From NCBI GenBank assembly GCA_029582155.1, contig CM055908.1, positions 18,143,406 to 18,207,405 of the forward strand: a stretch of 64,000 nt of DNA. Reading direction: 5' to 3'. Positions 23,390 through 38,300 of the stretch are shown here, piece after piece. This stretch comes from Panopea generosa. Lineage: Eukaryota > Mollusca > Bivalvia > Adapedonta > Hiatellidae. Position numbers and translations under genes: made by a program. The notes under the pieces are model-generated. The model had not been told where the DNA came from. It worked only from the letters and a program-made list of their open reading frames with translations, and ran no database searches. The stretch's first letter is position 1. The number at the start of each line of letters is the position of its first letter.

Positions 23390-26300
23390 TTGCATTGGTT
23401 CAGTTTAAGTGTAAACATACCATATATAAGTTCTCATAATAGCTTTGACAAATGCTCAGAAGCCTTCATGTATAGAAACACCATTTTAACATTTTTCAGA
23501 TTATATATGACAGAAAGATCTCAGAAAGGTCTCAGAACAAATCTTAGTAGAACCCCCATTGTTCTGCAAGTAAGTGGCAAACATTCTCATAGTAAGATTT
23601 TGGACCAAACAGTGGACTTGAACCTACAGCCTCACTGGCAATGGTGAGTGACAAGTGATCTTAAGATGACCACTCAGTCACTGAGAACCCTTTTAATAAA
23701 AATTAACATTTTTAAGCACCGGTGTAGCAGTCAATTCTTTCCTCATCTAAAAGTTTCCTGGAGTAAGAAATCAGCTAGCTGATTCTACCCCCCCCCCCCC
23801 CACCCCCCCTCGCAACCCACTTAATTATATCCCCCTGGGAAAGAATTGGCTAGCTGATTTCTAAAGTATTTACTAAGCTTGGTTAATTTTGGAGAAACTT
23901 GATCCAAGTTAAAAATGACTGAGAACAACAAATGTCTATACTCACTTTCTTTTTAGTTTTGGTGACTGAAAATAAAAATTAAAAATTAATGAAAATCTCT
24001 AAAACATATACATAGAGAAGTACTAAGAAGAAAAATAGTGTGTATGCTTGACAGTAAAAAGAAATTTTCATTTAAAAATAACTGGTCTGTGTTTTCTTCA
24101 ACTTTACACACACAGTACCCATCTTGCTGGTTTAATCACATGCAATAATTTTAATTAAAATCCCATTTTGTCTTATCACACACAGGCATTATTTGACATA
24201 ATCAAGGGGTGACCGAATAAATTTGAGTTTATTTGGCAGGTAGCAAAATGAATTTTCATTTGGAACACTTTGGATTTTCAACTACAAATTATTAGTACAA
24301 GATATTACAAGTGAAACCAAAAAATAAAACTATTTTTTGGTCAACATGATAAATAAAACCTGCATTTGTATTCACCTGATAAACTTGGAAGGCACTAACG
24401 AATAAGGTAAGATTTTGCAGGCATATATGTTTCTATTCCTGGTAAACAGAAGTCTAGTGAGGCCAACATAATGTTTGTTTGCTGTATCCCAAAATATTGT
24501 TCAATATAAAAAATATCAACGTTAATATCAATGTAAAAATAATACAACAAATATAAATGTACATGCAGCAATTGCCTGAATAATAATTATAAACAAGAGT
24601 TGTCAGATGACAACAAAGCTTGCCGATGGGATAAAACTCACCACCCATGCAAAGATTGAGATTGGAGGCAAACACCAAATTTTTTTAATTAAACGCAACT
24701 AAACGCAAAAGTTTAACCTGGGTGCCTACAGACGAAAGTCCAAAAGGGCCATAACTTTGCCAACATGCAACCCCGAGTTATGGTTCTCTGTGTGTTCCAT
24801 CGATGATGGTGAACACACATGTGAAGTTTCATTCATATCCAATGAGTGATTACATAGAAATCTTACCTGATATAAAACTTTAACCTGAAAAATTAAGTCC
24901 AAAAAGGGCCATAACTCTGCCAAAATGCAACCCAGAGTTATAGTTCTTGTCTGTGTGTGTTCCACGATAGTGGTGAACACACATGTGAAGTTTCATTTAT
25001 ATCCTAGAGTGGTTGCATAGATATCTTACCTGATAAAAAACTTTAACCTGAAAAATTAAGTCCAAAAAGGGCCATAACTCTGCCAAAATGCAAGCCTGAG
25101 TTATGGTCCTTGTCTTTGTGTTTTCCATTGATGATGGTGAACACACATGTGAAGTTTCATTCATATCTAATGAGTGACTGTATAGATATCTTAAACTTAC
25201 ATGCAACTAAATGCAAAAGTTTAACCTGGGTGTCTAAGTCCAAAAAGGGCCATAACTCTGCTATAATGCAATCCAGAGTTATGTTTTTTGTCTCACGGTG
25301 TTCCAGTGATGATGCTGAACACACATACAAAGTTTCATTCATATCAAATAGGTGGTTGCATAGATATCTTAAACTTAAACGCACAAGTTTACCTGGGTGT
25401 CTACAGATGACGCCAACAGCGCCGATGTTGGGGTCATGGCAATAGCTCTCTTTGGATATTCGTCCCAGCGAGCTAAAAAGTACTGTTTTCACAATCTGAA
25501 CAAAACAATGTCTAGTAGGCAGCAATTTTGATACATAACTATTACATATGCACATGTAATTTAATACCTGGTACTTATTTCTTATCTAATTTTACCTTTT
25601 TGTGATTCTTTGCATTTAAAACCGCTAAACCAATCTCTGCACCTAACTGCTGAACTTTACTGGTGCCTGTATAAATGGAAAAATACCGGAAATAAGCTGC
25701 TTGCTTGAATTGTCGGGCTGGAAAAGGAAGACATAGCATTTATTTTATTTGGCCTTATTAAGTATAGCCATTATTGTGAACAAAATAGTCATTACAATGA
25801 TCATAACTATAGAGTTACCTACAGTTACAGCGAATTATGAACTTTAATAATTAATCGTGAAATACTTATAACTGTAAACCATAGTTTATCATTTTTAATT
25901 ATCAAATGCTTATTATCTATATGTATAATTAATTATAGCTGATTAGTTTATTGAATTTAATTCTACACTTTTGATAGAGTAAATAATCTGTAAGTCAATG
26001 ATTTAATATTTATGCCCTGCTAAATGTCATGTGATCATCACATATGTCACAAGATACCTTCCTTTACCACTAGTAATTTGAGATAATGTATGGATTTCAT
26101 TGACATGATTTTATCTAAATAAAGAATTCATTTAAATATAGTCAGATTATGGTTTAGTCATTCAGTTGTCATGGGTGACTGGGGGCACACAGTAGAAATC
26201 ATCTGTCACAACGTGAAAGGTGTTTACTGATACATGTAGTTAGTTCATGTAAACTGTTGATACGAATTAATTAACTATCTTTAAAGCTTTAAAATGTTAA

Positions 26301-29300
26301 CATTATGGTGGAAGTCAATAGGTTGGTTTAGGTTAATAGGTTGGTTAAGGAAGTCATTAGGTTGATTTAGGAAATTAAAAGGTTGGTTTAGATTATTATA
26401 TTGGTAAAGGAAGTTAATAGGTTGGTTTAGGAAGTTAATAGGTTGGTTTAGGTTAATAAGTTGGTTAAGGAAGTCAATAGGTTGGTTTAGGAAGTTAAAA
26501 GGTTGGTTTAGATTATTAGATTGGTTAAGAAAGTTAATAGGTTGGTTTAGGAAGTCAATAGGTTGAGTTAGGTTAATAGTTTGGTTGAGGAAGATAAAAG
26601 GTTGGTTTAGATAGTTAAAAGGTTGGTTTAGGAAGTTAAAAGGTTGGTTTAGATTATTAGATTGGTTTAGGAAGTCAATAGGTTGGTTATGGTTAAAAGG
26701 ATGAATAAGGAAGTTAAAAGCTTGATGTCAACATGAACATCACAAATACAAAGTTTAACATTGATGTCTTTAGTGTCAACAGCACCAATGCCAACAAGAA
26801 CATCAATATGAACAATATCTTCATCATCACATGAATAACAAAAAACAGACAAAAGGACAAATTAAACTTACTATTAGACGTTAGCAAGTTTGAGTGCTGG
26901 TCATGGCGACTTCTGGGTGGTGCTGATGGAGGTTCATTAACTATACGTGGAGGTTTGTGTGGTGGACTTTCTGGGCGACTGTTGACTGGAGGGGGAAACA
27001 CATCATCCTTATGTTCAAAAGGTAGTGGAAGAGCAGGTCGTTCGTCTATTGTTGGATTATGAATTAATGGCTCTTCAATTTCATCATCAGAATCTAGAAA
27101 AAAAGAAAAAACTGTATTTTAAATATTTCCTTTTGATGATCAAACATTTAGAGAGAGATTATTTATTAAATCAGGACAGTAGACTTGTATGTTCGTTTGT
27201 TAAAGAATCACTTTGATAACGTCAGGACCCCACACATATAATAGTATTACTAATACGTATAATTCTGTAATGTTATCAGAAAAGTAATACTTTTAAGGAT
27301 TCTCCATGACTGATCAGTCGAAGGCGCCAACGTCTAACAACCATTTACAACTCACCACTGATGTCATGGGTTCGAGCTGAGCTCGATCACAAAAGTTTAT
27401 GAAAAAAAGTTTGCAAATTACTTGCCAAAGGACAGTGGTTCTACTCAGATTTTTACTGAGGTCTACCTTAACCAATAAAACTGGATATGCCATATTTATC
27501 CTGTTATGTGTCGGAAGTCACATGTTAAATCTCATTATAAAGCACTTGACAAGATCGTTCTTTACAATAGTTTTGGTAGATGATCTATCTTTATAGCTTA
27601 ATGATACATGCATTAATACCTTTAATGGAGGAAATTTTTTTTATGCAATTTGGTTTACTGAATGAAGAATTCTATTCTATAAATACATCAAACTGCAGTT
27701 TCCATTTATAAATATATAAAAGTATTGACAAAAACTTCTTCCTTATTTTATTTGACCAAGTCCTTTTCTCAAATTCATTTGGCAATATCTTCTTCCTTAA
27801 TTGATTTGATCAAGTCTTTTTCCTTAATTGATTTGAAAAACAAGTTGGCTGCTTTTAAAAAAACATCCAATGTTTAGGTCTTATAAACGATGTGGCAATT
27901 GAAGTGAATGAATGTGTAAGTTTGGTTCCTTGTACAGAGTACTAAATACACGGGTGATACCAAATCCCAACAAGGTTCCAGTTGACACAGTGAATTCCCT
28001 GCTGCAGGTGTGCCTGATAGTAACTTTGATGTTTAAATGTACTGATCTCAATCATTATGTATTGCCATTTGCATATTTAGAAAAAAACTTACCTTATATA
28101 TTGTCTAACATACTTACTGCTATGTTCTATACAATTTACAACTGTGATAATAATATATTTTAAAATAATTCGTATCCATTTTTTAAATTAATTTGTGGAT
28201 ATATCATATTTAAAAACAACAGTTAAAATTTACTGTTTTTCCAAACTTGCGCATTCGGCAATATATCTGATTCTGACGACATGCTGAAATATGTCACACA
28301 GGTAAACTATCTTTATATTTCTGTTGTGTTGAATAAAATAAACAACTGAAGCTGTTAATTTTGTTATTATTTTCAATGTTATGGGTTCAGCATATTATAA
28401 TAATTGAGTAAATACATTGTTCTTTGAAAATTATTTACATTAACTCGGTAGGAATCTGTCAGAAACGACGATAAATTGTCAAAAAAGATAAGTTTCAAGA
28501 CCTCATTTACGCAAGGAATTTCGGAAAATTCCTTGATTTAAGGCATCATTTTTTTCCTGATTAAATATGCCAAGAACAATTCATAGTTATCTCAATCAAT
28601 AGCGGTTTATACATTCCCATGATGCACTGTTTAGAAAAACAATGGTGACTTTCATGTGGCGAATGCTGTGTTTTTTTAACACATGATCGTGACGTTTCAA
28701 TATGGCAGCGCCCAGAGTCAATTTCTTAACTCGCCCTTATAATTACTCATGCAACCCTAACCAAAAACTCTTCCTTTATTGATTTGAAAAATACTTCTTT
28801 CTCAATTGATTTGACAAAAACTTCTTCCTTAATTGATATGGCAAATATTTCTTGCTTAATTGATTTGAGAAAGACTTCTCGTCTTACATTAAGTAAAAAT
28901 ACTATTTCTAAAACAATTCACCTTCATTGGCCCGTTTGATGCTGCATTGTTTTGTGTAATCTGATGATGGTATGAACTTGGAAGCATCATCATAGATGTT
29001 AGATTCCACGTCCTTATAGAAATTACTGTCATCTGTTTTACTGGCATCTTGTTTCACTTTTGATATATATTGTTTACTGTATGAAAAGAATAAACTAATA
29101 TTGACAGTAGTTAATGGATTAAACCCTAAAAAACACATCGGAACAATTATGTTATATATATATATTTAGGCCATAATAAATAAATTGCTAGATTATCATT
29201 CCCACCTTCCGTCTAATTTTCATGCCACTCCAACCATTTTTATTTTCATAAAAAAAATAAATAAATAAAAAATAAGATCCTCCCACCCTCCTCATTTTTA

Positions 29301-32300
29301 AGAAAAATTTGGATGATAATCTAGCAATTAATTTATAATGGCCTTATAGACATAGCTTTATAGATATCACAACACAAATATTTCTCTAAAATAAAACATG
29401 TTCTATTGAAATTACAAAAAATCACATGCTTTAGGGAACTTTCTACCTATAAATGTTCCAATTTTTTTCAATTTAGATGACTTTATTTTCAAATTTATAT
29501 ACAATGTGAAGTAAAGCAAGTGTCAAAGAATGCTGATCAATGTATGTTTTTGCTGGCTCTCGGTCTTAACTCTTTACTCCATGTGCATTTAAATTGGACT
29601 CTTCCAAACCCAAAAACCACACATAGTCAATTTCAATGAATAGATACATTTTACCTATTTATTCTGATAGACAAAAAAACGATGCAGGACCTGTTCTGGT
29701 TGCTCGTTACGAGCAATCAGAACTGGTTCTACACTGTTTTTAAAATCCTTCTATATTAGAGGTGTTCAAAGGTGTCCGTATGAAGTAAAGGGTTATGACT
29801 TCAAGTATTTAATATATTATTGATTTGTAAATCAGGATAGAAAAATATGTTTCATATGCTAATATTAATTAATATGGAGATTCATTAATATTATTCATAT
29901 TATCACTGGAGCATGCTGCAGGAAGACTAGTGCATGTAAAAACATAAGGCTAACAAATTTAGTTAAATTATTTCTGATTTATTTACCTTTTTCCATTTGC
30001 TCGCAGCATTTCTTTCTTGATGGCATCCATCCATGCCTGTAATATAAAATAGATATTAACACACTATAGCTAAATATTAAGTGTGCTGCTGCACGGGGAT
30101 AGATCATAGAAAATTGCAATGAATCTGCAAATATTATGTATGTGTAATTGGAATGAGAATTCATTATATGAGTGTCCCTGTGGGATGTGGATTAATTATA
30201 TGTGTGTCACTGTTGGATGTGTATTAATTCTGTGTGTGTGCCTGTGACATGAGGACTGATTATGTGCTTGCCATTAACCCTTTTCTTCATATGGACACCT
30301 TTGAACACCTCTAATATAGAAGACTTTTGAAAACAGTGTAAAACCAATGCCTATAGTATGTTCTCAGGACCAATTATATGAGAGTGCTTGTCGCTCAGAG
30401 ACACACTGTGTAAGTGTGACTTGAGGACAGGTTGTATAAGTGTGTCTGTGGTTCAAGGACAGGTTGTATAAGTGTCTGTGGTTCAAGGACAGGTTGTATG
30501 AGTGTGTCTGTGGTTCAAGGACAGGTTGTATGAGTGTTTCTGTGGTTCAAAAATAGATTTTGTATGAATTTGCCAGTAGCATGCATATAGATTGTATTAT
30601 CATGCATTGTACATAAGAACAAACTTTACGTCGATGTGACAGCATATAAATGGACTGTTTGCTTTAATCATACTGCATATATTAGGTATTATGAGGTTAA
30701 AAACACCATAAAATAAAAGTTTATATAGCCCCTCATATTATAATGAATGAAGTTTTGTTATCTTTCTACAAAATTTCATTATCTTTCTACATCTTTATTG
30801 CTACATACCATCCTTAACTGTGCAGAGATGGGCCAGTTTCATAAAAAGAGAACTAATATTAATTTTAGTTCAACCTCAATAAGCATCGACAAAATGACTC
30901 GCGATTCATAATGGCTTTCCTTTCAGTTGCATAATAACTTGTATAAATGTTACACTGAGGGTTCTATTTCTAAATAAGAAATTAAAACACTCAAATATGT
31001 GTGAAAGTCTTTAATTTTATCCCTGTATTTTAACACAGGGGAAAGACACCATATAGAAAAGTTACAATAAGGTCAAATGAAAAAAAAAATTTGTTTCCTG
31101 TGACATGCTGGAAAAAATTGGGTCGGTAGGTAGGAGTGTTTTTTCTCTCCATGGTTCATGGATTGAAATGGAAACGAAAGACGAAAAAAAAAGGCAAAAT
31201 AATGAATAATAAAATAAAAATAATAATAATCTTTTTGATTTGGTGGTTAAAATGTTGACCCAGTCAGGTCAAAGATAACAAAACTATTTTTTCATCAAAA
31301 TTTTAGCCTAAATATAATTCCATAGTTTTTCAATAAAGTATATTTCTAAATATTAAGTATCTACATGAAACAAATATGAAAATGGAGAAATACCCCAGTA
31401 TATGAGTGTGTAAACCCTGAATTTTGTTTCTGTATTGGAAAACGGGACAGTAGTCTAATGGATAGAGTGTTGGCCGCTCACGCCAAAGGTTGCGTGTTCG
31501 ATCCCCCGGTCGACCCAATGCCTCTCATAAAACAACACTCAGTACTGGTTTTAGGAAACGGACTCCAGAGCAGTTCATATAAGCTCTGAGCTTTCATCGC
31601 AGTCGAGCTAAAATAAATTAGTATAAACGGAAAGGGTTACATGGATAGGAGGCCTCATATTCCACATGTTCATGATCATAATGGCTGGCAGAAACACCAT
31701 TTTCAACACATGACAGTTAGTTTAAACTTATCTATTTGACTTCCATTGTGAAACCAGTTCTAAGTACAACTTAGAAGAATCACATTCAAAGTCTTCCTGG
31801 GTATAACCAGTACTAAGCATATGCAGAAAAAGTGTCTTGCTCAACAACATCACACATAGCAGTGGCGGAGGATCGAACTCTCCGATCGTGGGTTCGATGC
31901 TCTACCACTGGACCACGCCATCCACATGACATGTCATATATGGCCAAAAAAATGATCCGATAATTAGCATTACCATGTGCTCTTTTAACAGGAGTTAATT
32001 TTAATTAGTTTATATAATTTTTACAGTCTGTTTACTAGACTGTGGAAACGGTCTAGCTTTCTGTGCTAGGGACCATTACATTGCAGTGATACACGAACAT
32101 GCTGATCGGTCATTACTTCAGTGGAAGATGAAACTCATCACAGAGTGGTCAGTGCATTAGAGTGCTATAAATTGTGGGACAGACAGGTAATTCATACTTT
32201 TACAATATGGTATAGTCAAGGTACTAGAACAGACTATAATTAAAATAATATAAGAACTTCATATGGGTCAGAGACTTGGATAGAAATTTCATCCTGAGGA

Positions 32301-35300
32301 ATATTTGTTTTGACAGGATGAGATTCTGCTGATATAAAATTCTCATGCTGTGACGATGGAACCATATATGGAGTAACGTATAAAATCTATGTCGTTAATC
32401 ATATAATTCAACTTCTTGAAAGTGATTGTTGTAAAAATATATAATGATGTATTTAGTGAACATAATTATTCAATGTGTTTGGTATGCAAGAAAAAGAACC
32501 ATTCATCATTCTCTTTCGGTTCGGATAGAAAATTCCATCCCTTGGGATAACTATTTTCACGTGAACAAGGCAGAGTCGCGTTTCTTCCAAGGCAGTTATC
32601 CCTTGGGACGTAAGTTTCTTTCGCAAAATCAAATCCATGTAAGATTCTTATAATCCACTCTTTCAAGTAACTTGCCTTCATTTCTTGCTCTGAGGAGGCA
32701 GAGAAGAGGTAAGTTTTAAACTCCTGATGTGAGTGGACAATCTTGAACGTCCACACGGCTTCATTACGTGGAATCTCGCTTGCTCTATAAACACTGAAAA
32801 ATAAAACAACGAAATATAATATAGCAAAACAATAAACAATTGTTCTTAGAATTTATGAGTGTTCTAACAAATGCAGGCTTAGCAAAAAATTCATGTGACT
32901 TTGAGACCAAGCCAGGCTCAAACCCACAATCTCAGGGTGAGATTTATGTAATCTCGAGACATAGCCACAGTCCACTTGCTCATAGAGACAACACCATACC
33001 TAAATTAACTGGGTTTAACACCATTTGCAACACATGGCAGGTTATATATAGCAAATCCAGTTGTATTGGTGGAGGAACCACAAAATGAATCTGAGTAGAA
33101 CCACCCTAGCTCCTTCTGCAAGTAACTGGCAAACTTTCTCACATAAAGTTTTTTTTGCTGAGCTGGGCTTAAATCCACAACCTCAGTGCCGAGAGGTTAG
33201 TTCCATATCTGTAATGTTATGTGATAGCTTTTATTCCTCTTAAAACACTCTTTAAGTATGATTTCCTGTGAAGTCATTAGTACATCGTTAAGAGATGTTT
33301 CATCTCAAGATGACACAAGTGTTGATTAAAGGAAATAATCAGTTTTCATGCAATAGGAGTCCGTCACTGCTTGGCTACATCAAAACTGCTGGTATGAGTG
33401 ATTTTCATGGAATATGAACTATTTTTTAGACAACATGCATGGGATAAAGTACTTTTTTCTTTATAAGTATCAAATGTATATTATAAATAGATGGGGAGAT
33501 ATGGAAAGAAAAAAACAACTGTCAATAATGAATAAAGTCTAAATATTATACTTATTTATTTACTACAGTCAAACTTATGCAAGTGGTCACCTCTATTAAG
33601 CAGACACTTGTCTTAAACTGTGAGCCACATTTGCTATTTTCAACTTCTACACTTTCAGAGTGAAATCACCTGTATTAAGCAACAACCTGTTTTAAAAGGC
33701 CATATTTGCTTCTTCCCTTGACTAGCTGCTTAAGACAGGTTTGACTGTACATTAATTTAAAAAAAAGTCTGTCCATAATAATTATTATTCAAAAATATGT
33801 AAACATTGTAAGGTATATTTGAGGGATATCCCACACTGACCCTCTTGCACTAGGTATGGGGAGAATACTGAAATTAATCATTTATTGCTCAAATAAAGGG
33901 AATCAATTCCATGGCAACCAAAATGAAAAACTTAAAATATTCTCCTCTAAAATCATTAACCATATTTTAGAATAATTTCAAGGTAATTTCCCTCCATGGG
34001 TGAACCTCTACAAAGATTGTTCCAGTTGCCTTGTTTCAAATTGCCAGGTGGTGCGACTAGCTTTCCGAATACATTGTATGTTTAAAGTTTTAATTTTGAA
34101 ATTCTTCTCTGAACTTGCTTCTTTTTAAAATAATTTTGAAAATATTCCTTAGGTCTCATTTTATCAAAAAAAGGCCGCCACAGTGGGCAGGGCTGTTTTC
34201 ACAGGAATACTATATGGGGGGAAAATGAAATATATATCTATATTGGGAATAATTTTAATTACCTTGAGATCTGGAGCATTGTTTATTTACACCAGTAGAG
34301 ACAGCAGCACTAATAAGCGACCAGCTGTTTCCCCAAAAGGGATAACATTGTGAAATTTCAAAAATCTTCTGATGAGTCAAATTTGTTCATATTTTGGTTA
34401 CATGAACCCCTTGTGGTTTCAACTGAGTTCACATAAGGGGGTTACTATCTATTGAGGTCCATATTAGAGACATTAATTTTCACATAAGAATAAATAAATA
34501 TAACTATATGGGAAACCAGTAAATTTTATATTTCTTATCTATTTTATATATAATTTTAATCAACTTGAGATCTGGGAATTGTTTAGTCAGTACAGTTGAG
34601 ACTGGGTCCTTTAAAGGAGATTTAACAACTGTAAGTATGAGCTAGAGCCTATAATGGATAAAGCTGAAAGTTCTTTTCAAGAACTGATCAGCCAAATTTG
34701 TCCATATGACAAAGGGCTGTCAGTTTGATTCAATGGGATTCATTGGCCTAGTATTAATTAGGCAACTTTAACTTTTATATGGGAATGTTTTGGAAAAAAA
34801 AAACTGAATAATTTCTTTTTTTTATTAATTATAATTATTAATTATCTTATAGAAATTGGAAAAGAAATGTCGGATGAAATTAAATGAACATTTTGGGCCT
34901 CCTGTAATTATTTTTTATCTAAAAATCTCTGCTACAACATGAAAAAGAAATGTTTTTACTACACTTTTTTGCACTATGGCCAATATTGAGAAAGATCTTT
35001 TTTATATACCATATGCTATGTTTGTTTATTCATGAAACACTACACGTGTCAGAACCATGATATTTCTATATGTCTCATATTAGTTATATTGCAATATTTG
35101 ACCAAAAGCATACTGAACATTAGAAAGACATCATTTCATAACAATTTATATGGCATCTAGCATTGCACATCAAAAACAATTGAAATATTTTTATGCGAAT
35201 TTTCAGTTAATCCAGTAAGTTAATTGTTTACTGTACAATATGTACCTTGTATCGGTAGCTTTTCTATATCACCTTGAATTGACCTTTAACCCCAAAATTC

Positions 35301-38300
35301 TATAAAACTAGCTTCATTATCCAGGACAGTAATATTAAAGTATCATCCTAACAGTAGTAAACCCTCTAAGACTATAGTTTATTTTTACAATAACATTAAT
35401 TAATCATATAATTTTTAATTACACAAAGCAACAATTACATACTTAATTACACAGACCAACAATCACATACTATAAATTTAACCTAACCTAGCTATTTCAA
35501 ATACAAGGAAATGACAGCTACAGATATGTTAAAGTGTTCTCTCTTGCACTGATATGCATATACACGTCTGCACAATGCATCCTTCCCTGACCCTGCATCA
35601 CATGGCGGATAAACAGCGATAAACAGCGTATTTATTTTAAAAAATGTAATTTCGTTTTAATGGGTCTTTTCACCATCATAATTATTTTGAGATAATTGTT
35701 GATAATTTCCTTAGTGACATATAACTATCAATAGCTGTGTCGATATACAGCTTATTAGCAAAATCAGCGTCACTCAGTACAAATCATATCCGTCCTTTAT
35801 AACAACATAATATACATATACATACAATACAAGGAAGCAACCATTACCACGTCAGCCTCTCAGCCCCACCAATCAAACTGAGTGGATACTGCCAAAGATA
35901 AACAATACAACTGCACTTGAACTCCCATTAAGAGCATCATCAATTCTATGAAATGGACATTTAGATTTGGTTGAAAACGCTGTATATCATGAACAGGAAG
36001 TTAACAATATGAATGAGATTACTGAACCAATTATCTGAAGTAATTAAGACACTTGTGAAACCAGACACATAGATCTGAATGTAGACATCATCAGAATAGC
36101 ACACTTTATAAACACGATGGCCAATAAAGTAATAAGTAATCTTATTGATCGCAATATGTAACTCTTAAAGGGATTATATTGGCAAGTAACACAAACACGC
36201 TGTTAATCAATACTTTTCCTGTATGCAGTGTGCACACACAAAATAATGCTTATGTATTGGCATATAACCTTTATTTACTTGAAAGTTATCAAATTAACAG
36301 TAATTGAATATTGGCCAAAACTTTAATACGTCCCGCAGTATTGCGCAATGTTTACATTGAACTCCGTAAACTTCCCGAACAAAGCCTCGAAAACGAGATC
36401 GAGAACTAGTCTTCACGATGTTATCAGATGATTGATTGGAAACCCGAAAGCGGTTCTTGAAAATAGCAAATGGAAACAAAAACAAAAACGTGGCTTCAGA
36501 AACCGATGTTTGTAATAAAGAGGTTATGCAATTAGACACTTTAGACGCGTATATCTCTAAGTTATAAGTGTATCTTCATGCTGGGCGTGTGTATTTAGGA
36601 CAGGGAATTGACGGTAATGATCCCTTTGATCAACTCGCTGATTTTTTTTTTTAACAAAAAGGCCGCGTAATGTATTGAATGTTTTTAACCATACCTGAGT
36701 AGAATTTAGAACAGGTTATCAATTAAAAACAATTTTGGCTTAGCACCAAACAATGATGAGACCAAGTCAATGAATTATAATTTTCAACTCAGAAAGACTG
36801 TCTGATCCTCAATTATTGCCACTTTCAATAATTTCTTGCTTTTTGTGTCAGTGTTTGATTTATAGTTATCTTATATTGTTTTAATTATAGTCTGTTCTAG
36901 GACAAGTTTATAACTGTCGAAGGGCCAACTAATATTATTGTCAAATGTACATTGTCAAATGTACATACTCCAGAATAAACACTTGTCACTGAGAAATGCC
37001 CCCACCACACTTTATGACTCTGTCAATTGATCTCAAATTAGTCCAAGTCTCATTTAAACATTTTCAAAATTGAATAAATGTCTCATTACCAGAAGAGTAT
37101 TTTATTGCATTTTACATGCACTTCAACATTCTAAATTTTTATCTCAAAGGCTCCAATAAACCCCGACCCCACTTTACAAAAAAAAAAAACACACACCAGA
37201 CGCAGATATATATGGTGCATAAGGAAATATATGTGCAGACAAAAGGATGGCTGCATCAGAAACTGCTATCATACTTACGCATTATAGCCATAAAGTGCGA
37301 ATTTTCCTGACAATGATTTGGCTTCCTCGTGTCTAAAATAGTACAGGCAGCCATCATGAAGCACAATGTACATCCGCGGCCCTGAAAATAGAGCAGAAGA
37401 AATCATTTTAAAAAAGTATATCTTTAAACTTTTTAATATTCAGTAAAGTTTTAAGTGCACCACTTCAAACAGTTTTTAAGGAATAAAATCGCAACTATTT
37501 ACAGCAGTGACTAATGTGCATAGAAGTGATTGAATATTTAGCGTCATAATGTTCTGGGCTAACAGACGATCAGTTCACCTAACCAGCGACTCTTTCCTGG
37601 GATCTTTGAAGGTTAACTAGTACTCGAGCACACCTTCCCACTTGAATCAGCTGTGAGAGACAAATGATAATAAGACACAATGTTGTATATCAATCATCAC
37701 ACGGAGACCGTGGCCTAGTGCTGATTCGAACTCGTGACCCCTGTATTGATAGTCAGACATGCTACTGCCTGAGCTAACTGGGCCTGGCTGAAAAGAAGTG
37801 AACAGCGATAAAAATCACAAAATGTCAACAACAAAAAAACGATTTGTTTTATGATAAATCTGGAGGATCCCAATCTCAACAAGAAAATCTAGAACTCAAC
37901 TTAACTGAACATTGATAAGTAAAAGATATTGAGAACTGAAGTCAGATTTAAATATTTACATCAGTGTTTGGAAAAGTAATTACAGGACTGCAACAGATGT
38001 GTATACAGGTGCAACCATGGGCATCTTGGATTAGACATTGTGGTGACAAAACATTGAAATAAGAATTTAAAATGCATGCACTCAATTGGCAAGTAAGCAA
38101 AAACGAGATTAAAGAGTTTATAATCCAGGAGATAATAGCAGAATAACTGTTGCAGTTAATCAAGATCATTTTACCAAACACCTTTCATACAGCTGTATAT
38201 AACAAATAACTGTGTACAACTGTCAGTCAGATCATCATACAGCTGTATATAACAAATAACTGTGTACCACTGTCAGTCAGATCATCATACAGCTGTATAT

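Noticed and set aside
24726-25555. Several 70-130-codon minus-strand frames
   Set aside because: They fall in the bivalve-type repeat and repeat the same peptide (HVCSPSSMEHT); no domain.
32440-32756. Longer frame extending exon 5 past 32,676 (…ASYLKEWIIRILHGFDF)
   Set aside because: Intron read-through; the GC donor joins to exon 6, which carries the conserved PH helix.
36294-36539. 81-codon minus-strand frame
   Set aside because: Lies in a probable MITE; no domain, no splice continuity with the host gene.
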